A stretch of 35,742 bases of DNA from Pelomyxa schiedti (taxonomy: Eukaryota; Evosea; Pelobiontida; Pelomyxidae): positions 54,595-90,336 of the forward strand of contig JAHLWZ010000834.1 in assembly GCA_020536535.1 (NCBI GenBank). The letters are read 5' to 3'. The notes beneath the pieces are model-generated. The model did no database searches. It saw nothing but the letters and a program-made list of their open reading frames with translations, and had not been told where the DNA came from. Below, piece after piece: positions 21,810 to 33,643 of the stretch (position 1 is its first letter; every line of letters begins with the position of its first letter). The translations under genes were made by a program, and so were the position numbers.

Positions 21810-24800
21810 ATGCACAACAACAGCACGAGCACAAACAGCTCGCACGGCCGCCTGCGGGCCCTCAAGGTGGCCCCCTCCGGCACCGCGAGTGCCGCCCAGC
21901 AGCTGATGCAGCAGCAGCGCGGCACCAGGTCGCTGTCCCCCCGCCCCTCGCCCACCGCCTCCGCCCTGGCCTCTGCCCCCACCGCTGCAACAACCCAAGG
22001 GGGGGCCGCGGCGTCCGGGGCCAGCGGCGGCGGGGGGCCGTCGCAGCTGCAGCAGGCCACGGCAATCACGACGACTGCCTCGGTAACCACTGGCGCCTCT
22101 TTGAACTTCCAGGCACCCGGCGGGGTGCTGATGGGCGGAATCCCAACTACGTCGTCGGGTAACGCCGCGATTATGGGACAGATGATGTCTCAGCAGCTGC
22201 TGCAACAACAGCAGCAGCAGATTCAGGCACAACAAGTTCAGACCACGCAACTTGCGCCACTGCCCCAGGAAGTTGTGCACAACATCAACTTGGCGGCCAA
22301 CAGCGCGATTTTGCAGACGCAACAGATGCACCCGCTCGTTCAAATGCAACTTGCGATGCAGCAGCCTCAATTGACACCTTTGTTCGATAGTTCCGGTGTT
22401 GGAAACACGGCGTCTGCTGCTAATGCTAACGCAAATGCCAATGCCAGTGCCAGTGCTAATGCTAATGCGGCTGCCACTGGGGTTTCTAGCCCTCTCAGGG
22501 TTCTTGCTTCCTTGGATACCATGAAATATGGAAGCAAACCAAAGTAAGTGCCCGTCTTCATTCACATCGAATTATGGGGTGGGACCAGTGAATTTGTTTT
22601 GCGTAATTGCTCATTTGAATAAAGCCCACCCCTATCACGCCGAAATTCACAGGCACTTAAATCAAATAAAACGAGGAGTACACGAGGTGCCCTTGCATTG
22701 GCGGACTCTATAGAGGTCTTTTTTTTTTTTTTTGTCATCATTAAAGAAAAGAACTTTAATTTTGTCCAGAGAGTAGAGGAGTTGGAAAGTATAATAGCAT
22801 TAAAAGACAGGCAAGTAAAAAGGCTTGAACAACAGCTTGGTCTGAAAGTAGTTAACTATACTCTTAAGGTATTCTTACTCCTTTTCAGGGTGGAAGCTCT
22901 TTCAGCCAACCTACAAAACTTTCCAGTTTAAGAGTAAGTTTTATTCATTGATGGCGTGTAACCAAACTAACTATTCAAATAGGTTGAGGGTGGGGCCTTA
23001 CTTGGCCAAACTTCCGCTAACCCACAAGTTCCAAACAGGTTGTACAATACTCAAACTTTTGAAGGCACTAAATAATAGCAAGTTACTTCAAAAGAAACCA
23101 GAGATCAATCCGAAATTTAGTGAAACCAAGTCTTGATCAAAACTATCACGGGTAAGGTCTCATTTATTACTGATACAAATTAACTCAACTGTAACAGGCC
23201 TTTACCACCAAAGATAAATTCTCAAACCAAACTTCCTACACTACAAATCAAGAATGGACATTCAAAGTTAGCCACTATCCCTCAACCTTCAGTTGTAGCC
23301 CAGCCAACAACAGCCATCCCTCCCCCACAACCTGTTACAAACCCTCCAGCTGAAGTTCCTGCTGTAACTACAATTCCGTCATCAGTAATTTCTGTTGTTT
23401 CCACTCCCTCAATGGTACCCTCAAAAACTACAATACCAAGTACATCTACAGCTGCCACTAGCAGTGGCTCAGGCCATGTTAATACTCGTACGTCAACACA
23501 CACACAAATGGTTGGTGGCTCTCCATCCCCACAAATTTCTGCCAAACGATTTGAAGAAGCATGCCTTAGGTAAACAGCAATTTCCCACGTTTGTCGTTCT
23601 CACCTAATTTAGTCTAAATCACGTATTTGAGTTTATCTCCTCTATATCAACTTCACTTCATGATGTTGAGCAAGCCCGACAAAGAATTTGTTCAGAGGTA
23701 GAAGTGACCTAAAGCCTGAGACCCTCACCCTTTAGGCAGGTGGTTAAGCTCTTCAATGTGGAACGGGCCTATATATATGAAGTCCACAAGCCTCAAAGTT
23801 TATTGGCACTCCATACACAGTTTCTACTTGTAAAACTAAGGAATCAATCTCATTTCTTGACAGAGATCCTGCCTCCACCGAGTTGCAGACATTTTTTTAT
23901 CCAATGACCAAAGGAATATGTGGGAAAGTGGCTACGATGAGTAATACGCTAAACATTTCAAATGCAACTTTACACAAAGAATTTGATCATGATATTGATG
24001 ACAAAGTTTTTATACCATTTGTTCTCATTTTTTTATTAATTCCAAAAAAGTATGGTATAAAGACAACCACAATTCTGTGTGCCCCAATTATCACTGATGG
24101 GGCAGTATCTGGAGTTATCCAGCTTGTAAATAAAAATCCTGACCAGAATAATTCCATCCTGTTCACAAGGCAAGATGAACTTTTGCTACAATGTGTTCTG
24201 CCACACATAGGTTTCCCTTTTTCCCCCCTTCTTTTATGTCTTACACTGGGAAAGCATCCAGTCTTCGTAATTCTCAAATGCTGTCATCCAGAAATCTACT
24301 ATTAGCTGCAAATCGTACAATTTCGTCGGAATTGGAGCTACCTCATCTCTATTGGACTATTACTGCTAAGGCTGCCCATTTACTTTCTTGGTTTCATATT
24401 CTGTTGAAGGCCTTTTGTACTTAAACATCTTACAGTGAATCTGCAGCACTCTTTATGCTTGATACACGCTCCAACGAATTATTTCTTACCCCTTCTGGAA
24501 GAGATAGTGAATTAACTACGGTAACTAAAGGGGACAATATTGCTTGGCATGTCTGCACAACTGGTTTTCCTTGCACTCACATCACCTCTTTTTCTCAAAA
24601 TACTCTTAGGGGAATTCATTCACCTACCAGATGCACAGGCATCAACACTATTTAATCCTCTGGTGGACAAACCAAAATCTGTGGAAGCCGTAGTAAATAT
24701 GATGGCTGCGCCAATTTTCAACTCCAAGTCAACAATAGGTTCTCCATGTGACCCTTACTTAATCCACTGATTTTCTCCCCAGGAGTCATTCAAGTAGTTA

Positions 24801-27617
24801 ATAAAATGGGATGTTTCACAGATGAAGATGTCTTCCTCCTGCAATCGTTTGCATCTCAGGTATGAAAAGTGTTTTATCATGTACCAACTGCAAGGGATCC
24901 TAGATCTCCGAGGCTGTTGGCAATGCTACAACATTCACTACTACTTTGAGAGGATTTCAGGCAGCCATGTCGACTCAGCACAAGTTCCAAGCACTTCTTG
25001 AAATTGCTGGTAGGATTAATTTGTTCGCCCCTGTTACTAACCAAGGGGAAATCCCTAGAGTCACTCACCAAGCACCTTGATGGAGAAAATCTAATTAAAA
25101 TGATCCTTCAAAAGGCGCGAACTCTTGTTGATGCTGAAAGGAGCTCCCTTTTTCTTATTGATGCCTCTGCCAATGAATTGTGCTCTCAAGTTGCAGAAGG
25201 GGCAGAAGAAATTCGTTGTCCCATGAACCAAGGAATTGCCGGGTAAATTGTTAGTGTCTTGCAAAGAATTTTACACATTTAAAGCCATGTGGCAACAACG
25301 GGCGAAGTATTGAACATCACTGATGCTTATGCTGATAAAAGATTCAATGATGAAGTCGATAAGAAAACAGGTTATCACACACGCAATATTATTTGTGTGC
25401 CCATCCGTAATACCCAGGATGACATTATTGGTAAAATTCATGCTATCATAGAGCCATTTCCACTTATCTGTAATTGAAGGGGTTACACAGATTATAAACA
25501 AAAGGAAAGGGGCTTTCACAAAAGAAGATGAAGAGCTTCTAAAAGCATTTAGCATTTTCTGTGGAGTAACCTTGCACAATTCGAATTTGTATCAGAAGGC
25601 TATAGAAGCACAAAAACGGTCTCATGCCCTTCTGGATATTGTACAAGCTCTTTCAACAGATGCCGAAATTGGACATCTGATGAGGTTTGCTCTGCTTCCT
25701 AAAATTCAATACTCACTTTTTCATAGCACAATAATGAAACGAGCCCGAGAATTGATTGATGCCGACCGTGCTTCTCTTTTTATACTCGATCCAAAGAGCA
25801 AAGAGCTTCGATCTCATGTCGCTGACGGAACGGACCAAATCATTGTTCCTACATCTTCTTCGATTGTGGGATATGTTGCTTCTACGGGACAAGAGGTAGT
25901 GGTTCCCGATGCATACAGTGACCCAAGATTCAATCCTGGAATTGACAAAGCAACTGGCTATCACACCAGGAATGTTTTGGCAATCCCAGTTCTCAATGAA
26001 AACGGGGAAGTTATAGCTGTCACTGAAATGATTAACAAAGTACTTGCATACAAGAAAGATAATTGTTTAACGCAAGTCAGAGAGGGAAAAACCCATTCCA
26101 GGAAGAGGACAAGCAATTGCTTAAGGCGTTTGCTCTTTTCTGTGGAAAAGGCTTATCTGATGTAGCACAACATTTTAAAAGTGCCTTTTTGAAGCCCAAG
26201 AGAGTAAGAAAGAAGTCTTCCTATCCTCAACTCACCTGTTTTAGGCGTATCCTTTGCTTACTCCAAGTGAGAGTGATAAGAATTTGATTCCCAACTTTGA
26301 CTTTGATGTCCGTGCTTTTGAGGATAGTGAATGTACTTCAAACTCCTTTATCTTTCTACTCACTGAAATCCAGCTCTGATACGACTTATTTTTGCAATGT
26401 TCGATTCATTTGATCTATTTACGGAGTTCAACATACCAATTCCAGCATTCTTATGTTTTATGCATGAACTCAGCAAGTCTTATAACTCCGTCCCATATCA
26501 CAACTTCTACCATGCCATTGATGCAACACAATTTCTGTATTCTCTTATATGTCACAGCAAGGTTTTGGCCAGTCTTCCCAAGATAGAAATATTCTCAATT
26601 TTACTTGCTGCTCTGTGCCATGACGGTTTTTACATAATGGGTATTAGTGAGTGTTAACAGTTATAAGTTGATCATGGCGGACTGAATAATACTTTCCAAA
26701 TAAATGCTCAAACACCTCTGGCACTGCTTTTCTCTGATACTTCGATCATGGAGACATACCATTGCTCTCGCTCGATTGCTCTGCTTTCTTCCGAATCGAA
26801 TAATATCCTAGTTAATATGACGGAGAGCCAAAGGCACACAGTGTGGACCATTGTAATCAGCACTATTTTATCTACAGATATGGCGGTTCACTTTGCGGTT
26901 CTAGAAGAGGCATGCATACATATCTTTGATCTGCTTCGTTAACTGTGTTAGTTTGAGGCCGCCATTAAATCAAAAGCCACAGTGGACACAGTATCACATA
27001 AGTTATTAGCAAAAGTTCTTATGAAGGTGCGTTCCCCTGTTTGTGATCAATACGTCTAATAACAATTAATCAACAAAAAAAAACTACAGTGCTCAGACAT
27101 TTCCAATGTTTGCCGGCCCTTCCCTCTAGCTAGAAAATGGGCAGAGATACTGCTGAACGAATTTTTCGTGTACGTTTTCGCCAGACACTTTTCACACCAG
27201 AACAAACACTGTTTAATAGACAAGGAGACATCGAGCGCAGCCGAGGATTGCCTTCCGCTCCATTTAATCTTCGCGGGAATGTTGTTGTAGCACAAATGCA
27301 GATTGGATTCATGAACTCTATAGCGTTCCCCATATTTGGCCTTCTTTCACAGTTCTTGCCTGACCTTAAGCCGCACACTGTTGATATCCTTGTCAAAAAC
27401 GCCCAAGAAGTATCCTATCCACTCCCTTGTTTGGAAATTCACTAACCCAATTTCTACCCAACCACAAATTCAGTGGACACAAATACTCTCCAATCAATCC
27501 AAAAACACAATTACATCACCACCCACATCCACATCCACGTCCACACCCACAGCAAGCCCCGCTGCAACTAAAAAGCCTGCAGCAGAGAAAGAACCAACTA
27601 CCGCCTCTAAGCTCTAA
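21810..27617 (+). CDS. Cyclic nucleotide phosphodiesterase with four GAF domains, 28 exons
   Basis: Twenty-eight exons from 21810 to 27617 join into about 1491 residues. Residues 1-255 are Gln/Ala/Ser-rich with an (AN)n run; a coiled coil follows ([23 protein letters not shown], about 268-290), then a Pro/Thr linker. Four GAF domains follow at roughly 470-625, 640-785, 810-955 and 965-1115. The NKX(n)FX3DE signature is intact in GAF1 (NK...FTRQDE) and GAF3 ([12 protein letters not shown]) and altered in GAF2 (FTDEDV) and GAF4 (FQEEDK). GAF3 and GAF4 share TGYHTRN. The class I catalytic domain (about 1140-1470) has [27 protein letters not shown] and KCSDISN, i.e. both metal-site histidines and aspartates. 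Known PDE2/5/6/10/11 types have two GAFs that bind cGMP or cAMP. The intron 26910-26951 has a GC donor. The joint at 23798-23820 is ambiguous (a 23-nt intron, or a 64-nt one from 23786). Confidence 0.9.
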
Positions 27618-27801
27618 CGTGTCTTTGTACATAAATGTGATATGATAAACAACACAAGGAAACCTGAAACTTTTTTTTTTTTAAAAACGGCTCTACAAAA
27701 AGAAACCAGTGGGATTTCTTTATGCAATAGACACAGAAGTAAATGTAGCTGCAACAGCTGCAGTGCAAACAGACAAAACAAAGTTCCTAACAGAAATCAA
27801 C

Positions 27802-28493
27802 CTACTTAAAGGAGAGCAGAATGTACATTGGGACTGGAAGTCTTGAAAAGAGAACGTAGGACAGCAGCAACACACAAGAGAGATAGAACAGGTTGCTCAC
27901 CATAATACTAAAAATGGTTGCTTCTGTGGTGGTCACTTGAACCACCTGTGGTTGGAGCTTGTGCTCTGGGCGCGCTTGAAGGAGTCTGTGGGTAAACGGT
28001 GAGACAAAGCAAACGGAGTAATGTGAACATAATAAAAAGGATGGGATGATAGGGTCATATTAGTGGGATAAATTTCTATTAACGGAGGAGTACAACCTGC
28101 TTTTCTGGATCTGAGCCACATTGTGATAGGCAAAAGATATCACAACCGCGGAGCCAAGTGATGTTACTAAGTAAACACCAGCATAATCCACCACGTGCAT
28201 ATCCTTAATCGCGTGGAACAGGACTAGATATCATCCAAATGTTAAGAAATTACAACCCAAAAATAGTAGTAATACGAGGAAAAAGGAGGAGCGAATGTTG
28301 TACTAATAGGAATTTGTAGTATTCTGTGTCTCGATGTATATACATATTTGTAGTAATATGTATCAGGTATTCACTAAAATGTAGGACACTCACAAACTGG
28401 AGCCAAAGAAACCAGAAGGCCGCACAACAAGTACAGAACCCTCTCAGTCGAATTTGGCTTCTCAATAACAACGGGAGCTGGTGCAGTCCTCAT
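27802..28493 (-). CDS. SSR3: Translocon-associated protein gamma subunit (SSR3/TRAP-gamma)
   Basis: Exons 28493-28394, 28223-28097 and 27985-27802 give 136 residues. The protein is an ER membrane subunit of the TRAP complex, which assists Sec61 in nascent-chain insertion. The recognisable segments are the paired spans (VLYLLCGLLVSLAPV; VYLVTSLGSAVVISFAYHNV, compare LVSTYLVAFAYKNV in animal TRAP-gamma), a basic cytosolic stretch, and TTEATIFSIMVSNLFYLSCVLLLSY (compare YEATTFSIFYNNTLF). It is shorter than the animal protein (about 185 residues) because the cytosolic loop is reduced. The first intron (28224-28393) is relatively long, about 170 nt. The start codon overlaps the stop of a small upstream ORF. 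Confidence 0.88.
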
Positions 28494-28763
28494 TTCAATT
28501 TGGTGGGTTTTCTGGGGAGAAAAAATCGGCACGAGGTTACACAGGGGATGTAGGTCAAACACTACGCACTTTGATGCCTGGAGTTTTTTTGTAGAGACCG
28601 TGACCCCTCGGCGACGAGAAGCACCAAACTTTTGATCGAAAGTTTTTTTCCTGTTGTTGACTATTGGGTCAAGACCCTTGACTGCCTAAAAATAGGAAGT
28701 GGTGGTGCCACCCAAGTCACAGGCTCTGATTGGGAGTGGACAGAGGTCCTCAGTTCCAGTCAT
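28490..28763 (-). CDS. Small spliced ORF overlapping the TRAP-gamma start (61 residues)
   Basis: Exons 28763-28712, 28681-28570 and 28511-28490 join in frame (first intron 30 nt) into a Lys/Arg-rich 61-residue peptide with no recognised domain. Its TGA stop overlaps the TRAP-gamma ATG as ATGA. It may be a real small protein, an upstream ORF in the TRAP-gamma leader, or a coincidence of spliced 5' UTR. The last exon must be shared with the TRAP-gamma mRNA if both are expressed. Confidence 0.35.
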
Positions 28764-28886
28764 TGGTGGCAGAGTTGTGGATTTAAGTAAGCTGAACCTA
28801 TTCTCCACTTAGGTTCTGTAACCATTGGTGCCAACAACACAGGAAGCAAGAAAAATGAATGGCTTTGTTTCTGATTTTGGTGTTGT

Positions 28887-30674
28887 TTAGTATCTGGAAG
28901 AGCGCCACCTAGCTTGATTGGCAAGGTGGAAGCAATCGGCTCTGTACGAGCCGTTGGTGCTCAGCCAAAAGGTCACAAATACAACACTAAGGGACAATAG
29001 AAGTGCCCCAATACTGCAAAACATGAGTATCCACAGGAAGATGTCAAACCGCGCTTCTGCTACCTGGAAATTATCACAGTATTCTACTCCTGTATCTTTT
29101 TTCTTTTGGTTAGTTCGTTGGACGGAGCGGAATTTTGGAATTCACGCACATGGTGAAACGGTCATGTTGTAGCTCGCCAGCAAGTCTGCCTTGTTACTAA
29201 CCAGAATATAAAAGTACCACTGGAGGGTCGCGAGGAAGTCCAAATCGCATTGGAAATGTGTTAATTTGGTCCATGAGGAAGAGCAGTTGAACGATTCAGT
29301 GCCAAAGGAAGTTGTCAGATGATTTGAATCCTCTCCAGGAGGTTCGCCTTCCTTGGCATATACGGAAATCGGTCCATTGACACAGAAAGCTCTATAGATA
29401 AGTCAAGAAGAAGACAAGAGAAGAGAATTATGTCAGTACATCTGAAGAGCACTTGTGTCTATGTTCAGAGGAATTGACCATTTGTATAGTTGGGTCTGAT
29501 GGGCTTCAATTAGTGCAGTCGTTGACCATGGTACACCAAGCTGCATATTCACAACACCAACTACATCTTTATCTGCTATTTCTACATTGGTGCGGAGGAG
29601 CTGTTTCCATGCTGGGAAAAGTACTGTTCCACAGCCTCCAAACACAAACAGGATAAGTCCAACAACTCCCATTACAATGCCTGACCACAGTGACTTGCGC
29701 CTAAAAGAATGGTCAATATTCATCCATTATTTACCCCCTTCACCACCTTCTCACACGTTATTACGAGGATTGTTGTAGTACCTAAAAACAGTTAAGCGGT
29801 ACTGTTTCATAGCCATCTTGTATCGCTCTTTTCTGTCGGTGACATTGAAGGCCATGTCCATCCCATAGCCTGCGTTATTTGGCGCCGGCGCACCCCTGTC
29901 GCTTTCAATTTTCGTGCCGTTGATTATCCCTCTCTCCTGCCTCTTGTCGTCAATAGCAGCAGCAGCAGAGCCGCCAGTGGCGCTGCTATCAGATGCAAAG
30001 AGGGGCGAATGGGAGCGGGTACGCAGGAGCCTCAGCTGGCTGTAATCATACCCCCCGCTCTGCTGCAGCGGGTCGGCTGTCCCCGTCCCCCCTCCACCTG
30101 GGGCGGCCCCCCCGACGCTCCAGTCCACCCCCGCCCCGGCCGCCGCCCCCGAAGCCGAGGAGGACGGCGGGACCGCGGTGGAGAGGTGCGGCTGGTGCTG
30201 CTTGTGGTGCGACGCCGCCTGGTGCTGCTGCTGCTGCGGGTAGTGCGGGTTGGCGATGCTGGTGTGGGCGCTGCGGTGGTGCACCGTCGATGTATGCGAC
30301 GACGACGACGGGGGAGGCGCCAGCCTGGGCACGGTGGCCGCTGCGGCCGCCGAGGACGAAGACGCATCGAGGGCCGGGGAGGTAGTGGTCGCAGTTGGTG
30401 TCGTTGCCGAGGGTGTGGCGGTGGTGGTGGTTGTGGTGGAAGCAGAAGGCGTTTCGGCTGGTCGGTCGTCGGTGGTGCTGGCGGTGTCGGGGGCGGTGGC
30501 GATGGCGGCTGTTGGGGGTGGGTGCGTGGGCTGCTGGGTGGGCGATGCCGACGACTTGCGGTCCTCGAAGGGCGACCACTGCACAGACCCCGCGCCAGGC
30601 GCGACTGCCACTACGTTCGTGTCGTCGTCGGCTGGTTTCGTGCCGTCGCCTTCTGTGCCCAACGGTTCGGTCAT
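28887..30674 (-). CDS. Two-pass membrane protein with large low-complexity N-terminus, function unknown
   Basis: Exons 30674-29782, 29700-29440, 29391-29160 and 29102-28887 give 533 residues. Residues 1-240 are Thr/Ser/Ala/Pro-rich with His and Gln runs, from strongly GC-rich DNA. The N-terminal membrane span is SGIVMGVVGLILFVFGGCGTV (about 303-323) and the second is IFLWILMFCSIGALLLSLSVV near 485-505. The ectodomain of about 160 residues has four Cys, several N-x-S/T sites and an LYKWSIPL segment; topology recalls CD36-like or CDC50-like proteins, but the ectodomain is too short for the former and lacks motifs of the latter. I make no functional call. Confidence 0.72.
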
Positions 30675-30767
30675 TTGCCTCCCGCAAAATCAGATCGCTG
30701 TCTGATGGCGAGGAACCCAACTTGGGGTATCTGACCATCAAATCCGATCAGACAACACGAGAAGGTG
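30675..30767. promoter_or_regulatory. 93-bp divergent promoter region
   Basis: It separates the starts of the leftward two-pass membrane protein and the rightward UBL/UFD1 protein. It contains the near-inverted pair CAAAATCAGATCG / AAATCCGATCAGA; no TATA element is seen. Confidence 0.45.
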
Positions 30768-33551
30768 ATGACGGCAGCCTCTGACGTGGAAGTGAGGGTC
30801 AAGTATCACGGGCGCGTTGTTGCTGTTTCGATGCCGTTGAGTGCTACCGTTGACGACCTACAAAATGAAATTATGGTTTGTGGGGCTTGGTAGTTGGTGT
30901 ACCAACCTTCCCCCTTTTTTTTGTTTTGGTCTTTCCCACAAAAAGGTGAGGACTGGAGTCGAGCCATCCTCTCAGAAGTTGATGGGAATCAGTGTTCGTG
31001 GTTACCCTGACGATCGACCTTTGGGGACAGTACTGCGTGGGCGCGCAAAGGGCCCTTTGAATATCATGCTTATGGGACTTGCTCCTGATGAAATGGCTCT
31101 CACTATTGCTAAGGAAGAACAGTGGAAGGTTGATTTTGATGGGTTTTTTTTCTTCTATCTTGCTTTATGTGTCTAATTGTGCATAATGTGGAGGAAGATA
31201 CGGCGGATGTAAGGGCTGCTATAGCTGCACATGAAACCGAGGAGAATCAAAGGAGGGCCCAGGAACTTGAGAGAGAAAATAGACTGAGGGAGCAAGCTCA
31301 AAGAGAAAGGGAGAGGCAGCAAGCTGAGCAACTTAGACGGTGATCATACGTCTCTCCTGCAATTTTCTCACTCATGTGTCCAGTGCTCAAGCGTGGAACT
31401 ATGATAGAAGTGGGTTGTGGAGTTCCCAATCATTTTCTCTCAGGACCTCAGGTGGACCTCATCCACCGGGAGTTTACCCCCATAATATGCCTCCAATGGT
31501 TTTCTTCCAACTAAAATTTTATGGTTTCCTAAGTCAATACAGGCGGCGGAGTCTGACCCAAATGCTGCCCTTACGATTACACTTCAAGTTTTTTCTGCTG
31601 CAATGAACCCAAAACACGAAGAATCACCAATGAACCTCGAACTCGCGGACAAATGTATGATATTTACTTTTTCTTTTGGTTTTTTTTGACGTGAAGCAGT
31701 CATCCTTCCCCCTTCAGTACTGGATAGTATAGGTAAGATGCATGGCTCTTCTATACCACTGACGGTGAAATGAAGTGTCCCGCAGAATTGCAATGCCAAT
31801 CGTTTTTCGGGTGGAATCTCCATCTCCGAATTCAGCCGCCAAGACTTCTCTTTTCACCCATGGAAGTGCTTTGGAGTTCACTTCTCCTGAAGGAATAGCC
31901 TACCTTCCATTTTGGGTTTTCTTGCAGAACCCAATTTATACTGCTAACTCTCATTTTTAATACAAGATGATGAACAAACTACTTATTCAAGAAGGTGACA
32001 GCGCCATTTTTTCTACTGTAACTCTGCCTCGCGGAAGCTCCGTTGTTCTACAGCCCTTATCTGCTGAGTGGGTGCGGCTTGGCTCCCCAAAAGCAATGTA
32101 AACGACACTACCTAAGTTCTTCAACAAACCTTTTTTCAGACTAGAAGAGCATCTATCTCGTTTTCAATCACTGTCAACTGGAGATGTCATACACATACCA
32201 TACCAAGGGCATACACTCCCTTTGAACGGTAACGACATGTTCCAGTTTCTACCGTATTTATTGTGTCAGTTGTGAGTGTATCCTCTGAAACAACCGAAGA
32301 GATTCCAGCAGTTATTATCGCGGAAACAGATTTGACAATTAACCTCTTACCACCCGTGTCAGTCGATTCCCTACCCAAACACACCACACTTGAGAATGCA
32401 GTACCTGTGGACGACAGGCTCGATCCTGGTTTGAATGTCTACCTGCTTTGGGGACTTCGCCATTAAATTACTGGTAGACAAATATGCATATTTTACGTTT
32501 GTCGTGGACTTTCCCACAGCGTTGAAGATATCGGTGGAACCCATCACTGACACTCCAGAATTTGCTCTGTAGATATATAGTTTCTTCCTTCTCTTTAATA
32601 CCTGTCACACAGAGGAGATCCAGATTTGTATTTATCACATAGTTGTGAATACCCTTCTTTAACTTGCTTTACCTGGGAAGCGCAAGAACAAGGTTTCTTT
32701 CACATTGGTGACGTTACTTGTAACCTGCGACAGGTGCAACAGCAATCATCTTGGACACAAGTGACAAAAATTACACGCAAGGACGGTACTTCCTTGGTGT
32801 TCATGCATATAAACATCCGTTACATTTCAAGTTGATCCTTCAACCATGTGTGTGTTTTCAGTACCGCCAATTTACTGACTTACTTTCAGGTGAAGGAAGT
32901 CTACTGGGTACCGCCAGTTCCGTTGTTGGCACAGATTCCGTGACTTGTTCAAATTGGTAGAGGTGCTATTTTCTTCTTCTTCTCACCTACGAAAGCTTGC
33001 AACAGATATCGTCGGCTTCTTCAAGTATGCACGAACTTCATTGTCGAAGGCGCAACACCCGGTGCTCGAAATGTGGCAAAGTTATGTTGATAAATCAAAG
33101 AGACAAACACGAAGGTATTTACAAACCCAACAACAGATCTGATATTCCCCACTAAAAGATATTTCTCATACCTTGGTAAGTCCCCTTCTCTCCTGCAGGC
33201 TAACCCCATGACCTCAAGTTAAAATGCCACTGTGGAGCCTTATTTGAACAAAAAGTTTTGATGATCCACATGCAAACAGAGTGTCCTCAAAGACTGGTTT
33301 TCTCCACAGCCATTCAACAGAACCCCAGTTCTTACCTTTATTCAAAGGTACCCTGTTCCTATTGCGAGTTACAATGCCCAGCAGCCACACTAGGGGACCA
33401 CCAAAATGCTTGTGGTTCCAAAACCACCAATTGCCCCATTTGCGATTTCCCATTGGCCCGAAAAGGTTATTTCTTCTCAACTGTGCTCTCTACCTTAACA
33501 TCCTCCCAACCAGAATTGCAAAACCACATGATCCAGGCACATACACACTAA
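30768..33551 (+). CDS. UBL / coiled coil / UFD1 / TRAF-type zinc-finger protein, 18 exons
   Basis: Eighteen exons from 30768 to 33551 give 665 residues. Residues 1-97 are a ubiquitin-like domain (VEVRVKYHGR, QKLMGISVRG, LNIMLMGLAPDE). A charged coiled coil follows (about 98-145, RERERQQAEQL). Residues about 205-395 match the UFD1 N domain: ILPPSVLDSI, LEFTSPEGIAYLPFWMMNKLL, EEHLSRFQSLSTGDVIHIPY. UFD1 works with NPL4 and p97/CDC48 to extract ubiquitinated proteins. After a secreted-protease-like beta domain (GDPDLYLS, YFLGVHAYKHPLHF) the tail has serial C2H2/TRAF-type fingers (TCSNC, RCSKCGKVM, LKCHCGALF, CSYCELQCPAATLGDH, NCPICDFPL...HMIQAH). Plants have UFD1-family proteins with similar C-terminal fingers (At4g15420 type, from memory); the N-terminal UBL is unusual. 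One intron (32708-32733) is 26 nt and one exon (33159-33175) is 17 nt. Confidence 0.86.
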
Positions 33552-33643
33552 TACTATTTAAAAAAATGCAATAAAAGACAAAAAAAAAAAAGCGCCGATG
33601 CAGTGTGGGTGCATTTTTAGAACCAAAATTAAACAAGAAAGTG

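Noticed and set aside
30009-30784. Long plus-strand frames opposite the Thr/Ser-rich exon
   Set aside because: Same cause: stop-poor complement of a GC-rich low-complexity exon, no motifs, no in-phase continuation.
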